DNA of 64,000 nucleotides from Brenneria bubanii (GTDB lineage: Bacteria > Pseudomonadota > Gammaproteobacteria > Enterobacterales > Enterobacteriaceae). Both the position numbers and the translations under genes were made by a program. Under the pieces are notes generated by a model. It was given only the letters and a program-made list of their open reading frames with translations. It made no database searches and was not told the origin of the DNA. The DNA is taken from positions 62,001 through 126,000 of the forward strand of contig NZ_JAKMAJ010000015.1 in the NCBI RefSeq assembly GCF_022378355.1, read 5' to 3'. Shown here in pieces: positions 1 through 8,293 of the stretch. Within the stretch, counting starts at the first letter, position 1, and each line of letters opens with the position of its first letter.

Positions 1-1607
1 CCATCAGCCACCGGCTGGCGGCGCTGATGGGCGGTCAACTACAGGTGCGCAGCGAGGTCGGTCGCGGCAGCCGTTTCTGGTTCCGAATCTGGTTGCAGCC
101 GGTGAAGGCGATGGCGGCTGAAGCCGTTGACGCGTCTTCGCTCAGCGTCACTGAAAACGACGCGCCCACGGACAGCGCCATTCCGGCGCGGGAAAAGCCC
201 TGGGCATTGCTGTTGGAGCCCCATCCGGTCTCCCGTTCAGCGATCGGAAAAATGCTGCAAAGCGACGGCGGCTGGCAGGTCATGGCCTGCAAGAATACGG
301 CATCCGCGCTGACGGCGCTTGATGACGAGCCGCAACCGGCGCTGGCGCTGCTGAGCGTTGATTCGCCGGACTACCGGCAGTTGCTGGCGCGTCTGCGCGC
401 CGTTCCTCGCCGTCCGGCCATTGTGTTGCTCTCGTCAATCCCCTGTCCGACGCGCGACAACCTGCCGATCCTGTGCAAACCGATCGCATTTCCCATGCTC
501 TGGGATGCCCTTCAGGGCCGCCGTCAGCGGCCATCATCCGATGCGCCGTCGCAGCAACACCGATTGGCGGGGCTTCGCCTGCTGCTGGTGGAGGATAATG
601 AAATCAATCAGGACGTGGCGATCCGCCTGTTGGCTCGCGAAGGCGCGCAGCTAAGCGTTGTCAGCAACGGTTTGCAGAGTATTCAGGCGCTGGATGCCGC
701 GCCGGATGTCTACGATCTGGTGCTGATGGATATGCAAATGCCGGTTATGGACGGTTTGCAGGCTACGCAGGCAATCCGCAGCGAGCCGCGCTTCAACCGA
801 TTACCCATCATCGCCATGACCGCCAATGCCATGCCATCCGATCGCGAAGCCTGTCTTGAGGCGGGCATGGATGGTCATATCGGCAAACCCTTTCATATGG
901 AGACGCTGGTAGAGGCGATTTTACGCCATATCGGGCGACTCCCCGCCGCCGCGCCGGCTGAAATGCCCGCGGCGCAGCCGCCGTCTGAGCCAGGCGCCCG
1001 AACCGTACTTGACGCCGAAGGCGCTCTGCAACGGCTCGGGCAGGATCCGGCATTCTATGCGCAACTATTGCGCGATTTCGCCCCGGCGGCCCGGCGGCTG
1101 GCGCAGCGCGTCATCCAGGCGCAGGAGGAGAAAAAATTCGCCGCGGCAAGCGATGCCGCGCACCAGCTCAAAAGCACCGCGGCGGCCACCGGCGCGCGCC
1201 AGCTGACTGCGCTCTGCGCGGCGATTGAGCTGGCGGCCGGAAAGGAAGGCGATCGCGCGGCGCTGGAGCGGCAAACGGAGGCGTTGCCCGACATGCTGGC
1301 TCAGACACTGGCGGCGCAGCAGGCGTGGCTGCAACGGCAAAGTGAAGAGCCGGCCTCCGCCGCGCCCTTCATGGGTAACGACGCGGCGGCTGACGACGGC
1401 GCGCTGCCGAGGGAACTGACAGAATTGGCCTCGGCGTTACGGCTCAGCGACATGGCGGCATTCGATCTGTCCGATGCGCTGCTGGCCCGGCATCACCATC
1501 GCCTCGGCCCATCGGCTCAGCCGCTGCGTGACGCCATGGATGCCTTCGACGCCGATGCCGCGCTCGCCATCATTGAGGAATTACAGATGAATCAACCGCG
1601 CCGATAA
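1..1607 (+). CDS. Hybrid sensor histidine kinase, 3' part (ATPase end, two receiver domains, HPt)
   Basis: The gene runs in from the left edge; the open frame starts at base 3 and reads ISHRLAALMGGQL, the last ATP-binding box of a histidine kinase. Numbering from the Met codon at 27, a first receiver-like domain (about 58-165) has Ser where the phospho-acceptor Asp should be (ALALLSVDSP) but keeps the Lys of LCKPIA, so it is probably a pseudo-receiver. A second receiver (about 183-300) is complete, with the VEDNE acidic pair, Asp235 in LMDMQMP and the GKPF lysine. An HPt domain follows (about 325-430) with the phosphorylatable His379 in AHQLKST. About 90 further residues have no recognised domain. 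This is the layout of an inner-membrane phosphorelay kinase of the BarA/EvgS kind; the sensory part lies outside the window, so the signal is unknown. Confidence 0.9.
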   Translation, partial: ISHRLAALMGGQLQVRSEVGRGSRFWFRIWLQPVKAMAAEAVDASSLSVTENDAPTDSAIPAREKPWALLLEPHPVSRSAIGKMLQSDGGWQVMACKNTASALTALDDEPQPALALLSVDSPDYRQLLARLRAVPRRPAIVLLSSIPCPTRDNLPILCKPIAFPMLWDALQGRRQRPSSDAPSQQHRLAGLRLLLVEDNEINQDVAIRLLAREGAQLSVVSNGLQSIQALDAAPDVYDLVLMDMQMPVMDGLQATQAIRSEPRFNRLPIIAMTANAMPSDREACLEAGMDGHIGKPFHMETLVEAILRHIGRLPAAAPAEMPAAQPPSEPGARTVLDAEGALQRLGQDPAFYAQLLRDFAPAARRLAQRVIQAQEEKKFAAASDAAHQLKSTAAATGARQLTALCAAIELAAGKEGDRAALERQTEALPDMLAQTLAAQQAWLQRQSEEPASAAPFMGNDAAADDGALPRELTELASALRLSDMAAFDLSDALLARHHHRLGPSAQPLRDAMDAFDADAALAIIEELQMNQPRR

Positions 1608-1698
1608 CGGTGACGCGATTGCTGAGATGACACCGCGTCGGGGCCATCTCGCCAAGACGGTAATCTGCTTCCACTGACGTCCCAACACAAACTCAGGG

Positions 1699-2007
1699 GC
1701 TATGGCGGGGTTGGGCGTTATTCGGCGTAAAAAACTATGCTGAGGAGATAGCAGGCTTAGGGTAAACCGCACGGACGCGGCGAAAGCTTGCGCCACGGCG
1801 GGAACGTGTCGCAAGCGGTCCGTTAAGCCTGATACCGACGAAGGCACCGCGCAGCGGCATGATTTAGCCGGAAGCCAGGGTTCGTAGGGGGAGGCGTTTG
1901 AACCACCCTGCGTCGAGCGCGAGCTACGACGAAGCCGGGAAATGGCGGCTTTATCGCGTACGAAACTGTCTCTGAGTCCGCAGAAGAATGTGGCTAAGAG
2001 ACAGGCT
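1699..2007. repeat. Interspersed intergenic repeat, copy 1, with a CTGTCTCT hairpin
   Basis: The 414-bp gap between two convergent genes holds no gene but shares blocks with the gap at 22748-22940: GGCGTAAAAAACTATGC against GGCGTAAAAAATTATGC, and a 3' hairpin block preceded by ACGAAACTGTCTCT in both. The hairpin has arms at 1966-1982 (CTGTCTCTGAGTCCGCA) and 1989-2004 (TGTGGCTAAGAGACAG). The middle part differs in length and sequence between copies. It may act as a two-way terminator, since both copies sit between convergent gene ends, or be a small non-autonomous mobile element. Confidence 0.6.
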
Positions 2008-2021
2008 AACGTACCAATAAA

Positions 2022-3584
2022 TCAGGCCTGATGCGCCAGCGCCGGCAGATAGTCGGCGGACGACTCCGTCTGGAACCGATCGACCGTGCGCGATAGCTCC
2101 TGCGCCTGATCGCTCAGCGATTTGGCCGCCGCCAGCGCTTCCAGCACCAGCGCCGCATTTTGCTCCGTACTTTGGTCCATCTGCGACACCGCCAGGTTAA
2201 CCTGTTTGATGCCTGAACTCTGTTCCTCGCTGGCCGAACTGATCTCCGCCACCATGGCGGTGACGCGCTGCACGCTTTCGACGATCTCGCCCATGGTGGA
2301 ACCGGCGTTTTTTACCAGCGCGGTGCCCTGAGTAACCTTGGATACCGAATCGTCTATCAACCCTTTGATCTCTTTGGCGGCGGACGCGGAACGCTGCGCC
2401 AAGGTGCGCACCTCGCTCGCCACCACCGCAAAACCGCGCCCCTGTTCCCCGGCGCGCGCCGCTTCCACCGCGGCATTCAGCGCCAGGATATTGGTCTGGA
2501 AGGCAATACTGTCGATCACGCCGATGATATCCACCACTTTACGCGACGAGGCATTAATCGAATCCATGGTATCCACCACCTGCCTGACGACTGAGCCGCC
2601 GCGTCCCGCCACATCGGAGGCGGACTGCGCCAGCTCATTGGCATGACGGGCATTCTGCGCATTATTTTGCACGGTGGCGGTCAACTGCTCCATCGCCGCC
2701 GCCGTCTGCTCCAGCGAACTGGCCTGCGACTCGGTGCGGGATGACAGATCCTCGTTGCCGGAGGCAATCTGCATCGACGCGGTGGTGATGGAGTTGGTGC
2801 TATTGCGCACCTGACTTACCAGATGAGAAAGGTTATCGCGCATGGCGCGGATAGCGAATAAAATGCTGGTCTGGTCGCCGGATCGGGTCTGAACGTCCAC
2901 CACCAGATTGCCGCCGGCAATCTGACGCACCACATTGACCGCATACTGCGGTTCGCCGCCCAACTGGCGCAAAAGCGTACGCAGCATGTTCCATGCCAAC
3001 AGAGAAATCACCACCAGCAGCGCCGCGACAATGGCTAACAGCGTCAGGGCGTTATGCCAGAACGTCTGCTGGATATCATCGATATAGTCGCCGGTACCGA
3101 TGATCCAGTCATAGGGTTCGAACCGGGTAATAATATAAAGTTTATCGGCCAACTCCTGGGCGCCGGGACGCATGCCCCGGCCCTCGGTCATGGCAAAGGC
3201 CTTCCCTTGCAGAGCCGCGCGGTTGCGTTCTCCCGCTTCCTTGCCGCCCTTCGCATCAACAATGCCAATGCGCTTGGCGTCGGGATGAACATAGTTCACA
3301 TCGTCGCTGTAGCCCAGGACGAAAAAATAGCGATTGCCCTGATGAAAGCTGCCGATGGCGCGCTTGGCCTCGTTAAGCGCATCTTCATGCGAAATCTGGC
3401 CGGCCTGCTCGCGTTCATAAGTTTTTTGCGCTGAAGCGCGGGCCAATTCCACCAGCGTGGTCAGTTGTCCAATGCGTTCCTTCATCATGGACGAATACAG
3501 CGTATTTAATGCTACGGCGGAAAGAACCAATAATCCCAATAGCATTGCACCACACAACAATATAATTCGAGTTTGTAGTTTCAT
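2022..3584 (-). CDS. Methyl-accepting chemotaxis protein with periplasmic single-Cache domain
   Basis: A 520-residue chemoreceptor. An N-terminal membrane helix (about 7-29) and a second one (about 180-205, rich in L, V, A, I) flank a periplasmic domain with the [10 protein letters not shown] and [13 protein letters not shown] segments typical of sCache_2 sensor domains. A HAMP linker and a long coiled-coil signalling domain follow, with the hairpin tip [20 protein letters not shown]. It would bind a small periplasmic ligand, probably an organic acid or similar, and control CheA/CheW at the cell pole. The ATG at 3584 is chosen because AAAGAG lies a few bases upstream; the frame opens nine codons earlier without such a site. 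It stands alone. The conserved C-terminal pentapeptide for CheR/CheB tethering is not visible (the end is LPALAHQA). Confidence 0.93.
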   Translation of the reverse strand: MKLQTRIILLCGAMLLGLLVLSAVALNTLYSSMMKERIGQLTTLVELARASAQKTYEREQAGQISHEDALNEAKRAIGSFHQGNRYFFVLGYSDDVNYVHPDAKRIGIVDAKGGKEAGERNRAALQGKAFAMTEGRGMRPGAQELADKLYIITRFEPYDWIIGTGDYIDDIQQTFWHNALTLLAIVAALLVVISLLAWNMLRTLLRQLGGEPQYAVNVVRQIAGGNLVVDVQTRSGDQTSILFAIRAMRDNLSHLVSQVRNSTNSITTASMQIASGNEDLSSRTESQASSLEQTAAAMEQLTATVQNNAQNARHANELAQSASDVAGRGGSVVRQVVDTMDSINASSRKVVDIIGVIDSIAFQTNILALNAAVEAARAGEQGRGFAVVASEVRTLAQRSASAAKEIKGLIDDSVSKVTQGTALVKNAGSTMGEIVESVQRVTAMVAEISSASEEQSSGIKQVNLAVSQMDQSTEQNAALVLEALAAAKSLSDQAQELSRTVDRFQTESSADYLPALAHQA

Positions 3585-3707
3585 TGTATTTCTCTTTAAT
3601 GTGTTGCACATAAATCAGACTGCGGCCGCACAGCAAACGTCAGCGTTCCCGCCCAGGAGATAAGCGCGCCGGCGTTGTCATTATCCTCTTCAGCCCAGCC
3701 CGTCAGC

Positions 3708-3739
3708 GTATTCAGGTATTCAGGTATTCAGGTATTCGG
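3708..3739. repeat. Short tandem repeat, 8-bp unit GTATTCAG
   Basis: Three perfect copies of GTATTCAG at 3708, 3716 and 3724 are followed by GTATTCGG at 3732. The tract lies in the gap upstream of the chemoreceptor and could vary in length by slippage. No known function. Confidence 0.85.
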
Positions 3740-4089
3740 AATATTTCGAAAACTCGCGTGATTAATGACATATCACGGACATGATATCGGCATCGGAGGG
3801 GGATGCTTTACAGACAATAATAACCAAAGTAATAATTATTTTATTTATGATACCGGTTAGCGGTTTTAGCAAAATTCCGTTAATGAAATGACAAAATCAA
3901 GGGTACGATAAAGCCGGCGCGGCGTTAGCGTCCTGACCGTTCCCCCGCTCATCCATCAGATTATCTGTCATATCTAATTCACATATCTTACGCCATACAC
4001 CTAGACACCAAGTGAAAACAAATAAAAATATAAATAACACAAATACAACAACATACATTAAAAAAACATTAATTAGCCTCCAGGCATTA

Positions 4090-4129
4090 TTGACATAAAT
4101 TCAAATATAGATATAAATAGATATATCTA
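4090..4129 (+). promoter_or_regulatory. Candidate yqjI promoter with palindromic operator
   Basis: TTGACA at 4090-4095 and TATAAA at 4112-4117 are separated by 16 bp. Immediately downstream is the perfect 12-bp palindrome TAGATATATCTA (4118-4129), preceded by a related ATAGATAT. The ribosome site AGAGAGG and the yqjI ATG follow. The palindrome overlaps the expected transcription start, which is where an autorepressor would act. E. coli YqjI is known to repress its own gene; that this palindrome is the site here is inference. Confidence 0.6.
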
Positions 4130-4147
4130 AAAAAGAGAGGTAAGACT

Positions 4148-4804
4148 ATGCGTAAACATCACAATCATGGCGAACAAGATCAGACCGAAGAAGCCAGAGG
4201 CCGTGGACACCGGGGCGAAGGCAAAAAACGCGGCTATGCAGCCGTCAGAGAACTGGAAGCGGGACGCGATCATGAACAAAAGCGCCGGCATTCGCGTCGC
4301 GGACAGGGTGAAGAGGAACACGGCGGCATGCACCACCGCCGCCAGCGACTCTTTGCCCACGGCGAGCTGCGTTTGGTGGCGTTGAATCTACTGGCGCAAA
4401 ATCCCAGCCACGGTTACGAGTTGATCAAAGCGATCGAATCCCTGACCGACAGCCATTACGCCCCCAGCCCCGGCGTGCTCTACCCGACGCTCGATTTTCT
4501 GCAGGAGCAGAATCTGATCGCCATTACCGACGAACTTAACGGTCGGAAAAAATTCGACATCACCGACGATGGCCGCCAATACCTTGAGCAACGTAAAGAG
4601 GCGTTGCAGCAGATCCTTGAGCGCATCAAGACGCGCACCGCCGGTATGGCGCTGCGTAAACATCCGGAGATGAAACGGGCGCTGGATAACATCAAATCCG
4701 TATTGGATCTCAAGGTGAACCGCGAAGATATCAATGAAGAAACGCTGAAGAAGATCATCGGCATTGTGGATAACGCCGCCGCGGAAATCGCCCAGATTGA
4801 CTGA
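4148..4804 (+). CDS. yqjI: PadR-family transcriptional regulator, YqjI-like
   Basis: 218 residues. A long charged N-terminus (about 1-65), very rich in His, Arg and Glu, leads into a PadR winged-helix domain starting at RQRLFAHGELRLVALNLLAQ. The segments HGYELIKAIESL and PSPGVLYPTLDFLQEQNLI, and the C-terminal KHPEMKRALDNIKSVLDL, match E. coli YqjI closely. E. coli YqjI is a nickel-responsive repressor of itself and of the ferric-siderophore reductase gene yqjH. The E. coli N-terminus carries metal-binding Cys and His; here there is no Cys but many His, so metal sensing may rest on His alone. yqjH is not next to it, so the divergent pairing has been lost. The start follows AGAGAGG with good spacing. 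Confidence 0.85.
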   Translation: MRKHHNHGEQDQTEEARGRGHRGEGKKRGYAAVRELEAGRDHEQKRRHSRRGQGEEEHGGMHHRRQRLFAHGELRLVALNLLAQNPSHGYELIKAIESLTDSHYAPSPGVLYPTLDFLQEQNLIAITDELNGRKKFDITDDGRQYLEQRKEALQQILERIKTRTAGMALRKHPEMKRALDNIKSVLDLKVNREDINEETLKKIIGIVDNAAAEIAQID

Positions 4805-4932
4805 TTTTTATGACATCGGAGTAATAAGATGGCGATGCCCGAAGCAACCACGGGGTGAGGCATCCCGGCGGGAACCTCCCCCGAGTTTCCCCCGGCATCG
4901 GGCCTAAGCAGCGGCGTCAGGGTATGGCAACC

Positions 4933-5502
4933 TTATTGCGCATGTCCCAGCGTATGCATCAGACGGTTGGCCCAGCCGAAAATGGCCGCTGAATGCAGCA
5001 AATCGACGATGTCCGCCTTACTCAGTCCCTGCGCCAGCAGCGCCTGAATGTGATGCGCCGCCACGGCAATTGGCGTTTGCGACAGCGCCCGGCAAAAATC
5101 GACGATGGCCTGGGTGTAATCATCAAAGTCACCGTCCAGTCCTTGGGTATAAAGAGTGCTGACAACGTCATTGCGCCCGGAAAGTTCGTCGTAGCGCCGG
5201 GCGTGGACCGAACCGCAATAGGCGCAGCCATTGACGGCCGAAGCGGCCAGCGCGCCAAGCTCCCGCTCCGCGCGCCCCAATCCGCCGCGGCTGTACATAA
5301 TGGCGTTAAACAGCGTGGTTCGCGCCACATAGGAATCGGGATCGTGGGCCAGCGTGCGCACATAAGGCGATATTTTGCCGCTGGAGGGCGTGACCTGCAT
5401 TGCCGCCAGCTGTTCCGGCGTGGCGTCGCGCAGTTCAAGCGGCGTTACATACGGCAACCAGGTCAATACCTTGACTTTTACTCTTACCTGACCAGTATTC
5501 AT
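4933..5502 (-). CDS. Alkylhydroperoxidase/CMD-domain protein, Avi_7169-type
   Basis: 189 residues of the carboxymuconolactone-decarboxylase/AhpD fold. Cys93 and Cys96 with His100 in NGCAYCGSVHARR form the CxxC-x3-H redox centre of AhpD-like peroxidases. It resembles the family named alkylhydroperoxidase domain protein, Avi_7169 family, which is repeatedly found beside a second CMD protein and a peptide-type ABC transporter, as here. It is the last gene of the minus operon 17038-4933 and its ATG overlaps the stop of the preceding gene (ATGA). A role in disposing of peroxide or another reactive by-product of the oxidoreductases in the same operon is inference. Confidence 0.85.
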   Translation of the reverse strand: MNTGQVRVKVKVLTWLPYVTPLELRDATPEQLAAMQVTPSSGKISPYVRTLAHDPDSYVARTTLFNAIMYSRGGLGRAERELGALAASAVNGCAYCGSVHARRYDELSGRNDVVSTLYTQGLDGDFDDYTQAIVDFCRALSQTPIAVAAHHIQALLAQGLSKADIVDLLHSAAIFGWANRLMHTLGHAQ

Positions 5503-6017
5503 GGCAATGTGTCCAACAACGTCATGCCGGCCGTCACCCGCGCTTCAAAATTCACAAAAGCAATCAGTTCGGACAGCGCCACAATCTGCGGCGTGGTTAA
5601 CCCGGCGGCCAGCAGACGTGCAATATCCTCTTGCCGGCTACGTTTAGGTGACGACGTCACTTTATCGCAATGAGCAACTATCTCCTGAATCATCTTCGAC
5701 TCAACCGCCGGGGAAATACCCGCCGCAATGTCCCGCAGCCAGGGGTCGGGATTGAGCGTATCCAGCCACTGTCGATAGTGCTCCAGCAGGGAAACCACGC
5801 CCGTTAAGCGGGATATCCTGGCCGCCAGCGCGATTCGCAGCGCCGAGGAAAGTTGCAGATCGTGATGCGGCGTCAACACGCTGCGTCGGCACTGCTCGAT
5901 GCCGTTAACATACTCAGGCCGCCGGCGGCGGATAGCAAACAGCTCCCCCTGCTCGTCCAGACCGGCGAGCCGGTCTAGCGTATCCATCGCACTGCCGTTT
6001 ATAACACTTCCATTCAT
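5499..6017 (-). CDS. CMD-domain protein, Avi_7170-type
   Basis: 172 residues if translation begins at the ATG at 6017, which overlaps the stop of the molybdoenzyme gene (ATGA) and has AAGGAA seven bases upstream; the frame itself is open to 6155. The central part (SSALRIALAARISRL, then LLAAGLTTPQIVALSELIAFVNFEARV) matches the all-helical CMD/AhpD fold, but the CxxC redox pair is absent, so it is unlikely to be a peroxidase by itself. It probably pairs with the Avi_7169-type protein encoded just downstream, also joined by an ATGA overlap. Function unknown. Confidence 0.8.
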   Translation of the reverse strand: MNGSVINGSAMDTLDRLAGLDEQGELFAIRRRRPEYVNGIEQCRRSVLTPHHDLQLSSALRIALAARISRLTGVVSLLEHYRQWLDTLNPDPWLRDIAAGISPAVESKMIQEIVAHCDKVTSSPKRSRQEDIARLLAAGLTTPQIVALSELIAFVNFEARVTAGMTLLDTLP

Positions 6018-8284
6018 AACCATGTTCCTTGAATATTCGGCCGTTGATGACAACGGCGTAATGCCACCAGACAAGAGTTCGGCGCGCTCGCCTGTGAAAA
6101 TGAAGAGGTCGGCAGAATGGATGTCAGGGTATTCGGATTTCCGCCCACGTCGCATCCCTGATCATCGAGGCAAAACCCTGAACCGGTAGGCAGCACCGCC
6201 ACGCCGGACATCAGTTGGTTATCGATATGGGCGCAAGCCCGCACGCGACCGCGAGCGTTATAAAGTTCGACGATATCCCCTTCGGCGACGTTTTCCCGCG
6301 CCGCATCCGCCGCAGAGAGGCTGACCACCTCATAGCCACGGCGTTTGCCGCGCTCGCTTTCCCCCACCGCATCCAGTTGGCTGTGTAATCGGTTCGCGGG
6401 CTGCGGAGAAAGCAGATGCAGCGGATATGTCGCCGCCAATGGCGACAACAGCCACTCTTCCGGCGCGCGCCAGTGCGGAAACGCCCCCAAATCCTCATGC
6501 GCGAAGTCCCGCAGCCGCCGGGAGGCGATCTCGATTTTCCCTGACGGCGTACTGAGCGGATATCTCTGGGGATCGGCGGCGAAGCGCATAAAATGATTGG
6601 CCGGATGCGGCGCGCTTTCACCTTCATCCAGCGCCGCAAACCCGCGCCGACGAAATGTCTGCCAGTCGGGCAACTCGGGAAAACGCGCCCGGTATCCCTG
6701 ATACAGCCGCTCAATCCACTGCGCCTGCGTTAATCCCGCCGTGAACTCCCCGGCAATCCCCAGACGTTCAGCCACGCGCGTCAATGCCTGATGGTCGGTC
6801 AACACCTGCGCCGGCGGCGAACAGACCCGACGGCTATAGACCAGCCAGTTATCTCTGGAAGACGCGGCCAGATCGTCGCGTTCAAACGGCAGCGCGATCG
6901 GCAAGACGATATCGGCCATACGGGCGGTCGCCGTCCATACCTGTTCCGAAACAATAATGGTTTCCGGCCGCTGAAACGCCCGCGTCAGGCGGTGTAAATC
7001 CTGATGATGATGAAAAGGGTTGCCGCCCGCCCACCAAATCAGGCGAATAGCGGGCAGCGGCAGCGTTATCCCGTTATAACGCAGCGTGGCGCCGGGATTT
7101 TCCAGTAACTCGGTAAGACGGGCGACGGGTATCAGGTGTTTTACCGGATTGACGCCCTGCTCAACGGCCGGGCCGCGTAACCGCCGCACCGGCTGCCCGA
7201 CGGAGTTCACCGCGCCGAGGCCGAAGGCGAAACCACAGCCGGGGCGTCCGACGCCGCCGGTCATACAGGCCAGGGCGATAGCGGCCCAATAGGGTTGTTC
7301 GCCATAGCGCGCCCGTTGCAGCGACCAGGCCACATTAATCAGACTGGGTTGCCCGGCCAGTTCCTGAGCCAGATCAGACAGGCGGGCGCGGGGGATGCCT
7401 GAAATGGCTTCCGCCCAGCCGACATCTTTGACGACGCCGTCGTCCTTTCCGTTCAGGTAGGCTTCGAACTCGGCAAATCCTTCGCAGCAGCGGGCGATAA
7501 ACGCCCGGTCGACCCGCCCTTGCGCCAGCAGGGTATGCGCCAATGCCAGCATAACGGCGGTGTCGGTATTGGGCCGCAGAGAAATATGTTCAACCCCTTG
7601 CCCCGGCGGCGCATCACGCCCGGACGGACTGATCATCACCAGACGCATGCCCCTGGCCTGCGCGTCGGCAAGCCATTGTTCCGTCCGGTGCGCGCCCGTG
7701 CCTCCCGCCTCGACCTGCGCGTTGCTCAGGCGCAGCCCGCCGAAGCTCACCAGCAGACGGCAATGAGCGGCGATCTCGCTCCATGAAGGCGCCGTATCGC
7801 AGGCATCTTTATATTCCGTCCCCAGCACATGGGGCAACAGCACGCCGGCGGCGCCGTAGGAATAGGTATTGACCGACGAGGTAAAGCCGCCCGCCAGGTT
7901 TAATAACCGCTTAAGCTGGCTCTGCGCATGATGAAAACGCCCGGCGCTGGCCCAACCGTAAGAGCCGCCGAAAATGGCTTCATTGCCGTACGCTTCCCTC
8001 ACCCGGATAATCTCATCGGCGATGCGCCGGCTGACGGTGTCCCAGTCAACGGCGACAAAATCCTCTTGGCCGCGCAATGCCCTGTTGGACGCCGTCGCGC
8101 CCTGCTCCAGCCAACTGCGCCGGACCATCGGCTGGCGTATCCGCGCCTTGCTCCGCGCCAGTTCCAGATAATGCAGCCCCACGGGCGATGGCCGGGGATC
8201 GTGACGAAACGGCCGCAAGACCGGCTGGCCCCGGTCGTCCCGCTCAACCTCATAGGTGCCGAAATGGCTGGCGAAAAGATGCAT
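6014..8284 (-). CDS. Molybdopterin-dependent oxidoreductase, biotin/methionine sulfoxide reductase (BisC) type
   Basis: About 756 residues of the DMSO-reductase family. Near residue 108, SYGWASAGRFHHAQSQ holds the Ser that coordinates molybdenum in the BisC/TorA/DorA branch. No Cys motif for an N-terminal iron-sulfur cluster and no twin-arginine signal are present, so it should be cytosolic and use bis-MGD alone. WWAGGNPFHHHQDLHRL and the C-terminal cofactor-binding segment (LLSPQPANRLHSQLD) are typical. BisC-type enzymes reduce S- or N-oxides such as biotin sulfoxide and free methionine sulfoxide; the substrate here is unknown. The gene follows the substrate-binding protein by 9 bp; AAGGGG precedes two adjacent ATGs (8287, 8284), the second better spaced. 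Reduction of an oxidised compound brought in by the linked importer is inference. Confidence 0.87.
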   Translation of the reverse strand: MHLFASHFGTYEVERDDRGQPVLRPFRHDPRPSPVGLHYLELARSKARIRQPMVRRSWLEQGATASNRALRGQEDFVAVDWDTVSRRIADEIIRVREAYGNEAIFGGSYGWASAGRFHHAQSQLKRLLNLAGGFTSSVNTYSYGAAGVLLPHVLGTEYKDACDTAPSWSEIAAHCRLLVSFGGLRLSNAQVEAGGTGAHRTEQWLADAQARGMRLVMISPSGRDAPPGQGVEHISLRPNTDTAVMLALAHTLLAQGRVDRAFIARCCEGFAEFEAYLNGKDDGVVKDVGWAEAISGIPRARLSDLAQELAGQPSLINVAWSLQRARYGEQPYWAAIALACMTGGVGRPGCGFAFGLGAVNSVGQPVRRLRGPAVEQGVNPVKHLIPVARLTELLENPGATLRYNGITLPLPAIRLIWWAGGNPFHHHQDLHRLTRAFQRPETIIVSEQVWTATARMADIVLPIALPFERDDLAASSRDNWLVYSRRVCSPPAQVLTDHQALTRVAERLGIAGEFTAGLTQAQWIERLYQGYRARFPELPDWQTFRRRGFAALDEGESAPHPANHFMRFAADPQRYPLSTPSGKIEIASRRLRDFAHEDLGAFPHWRAPEEWLLSPLAATYPLHLLSPQPANRLHSQLDAVGESERGKRRGYEVVSLSAADAARENVAEGDIVELYNARGRVRACAHIDNQLMSGVAVLPTGSGFCLDDQGCDVGGNPNTLTSILPTSSFSQASAPNSCLVALRRCHQRPNIQGTWL

Positions 8285-8293
8285 CATTTCCCC

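Larger units (their letters stand above)
3585..4147. other. Intergenic region, AT-rich, between divergent MCP and yqjI
   Basis: No gene is seen in this 563-bp stretch. It contains a short tandem repeat (3708-3739) and, next to yqjI, a promoter with a palindrome (4090-4129). Base composition drops sharply to AT-rich from about 3780 onward. Confidence 0.6.

Noticed and set aside
5499-6155. Longer version of the CMD protein (218 residues) starting inside the molybdoenzyme gene
   Set aside because: The added 46 residues are antisense-free shadow of the molybdoenzyme end; the ATG at 6017 has a ribosome site and an ATGA overlap.
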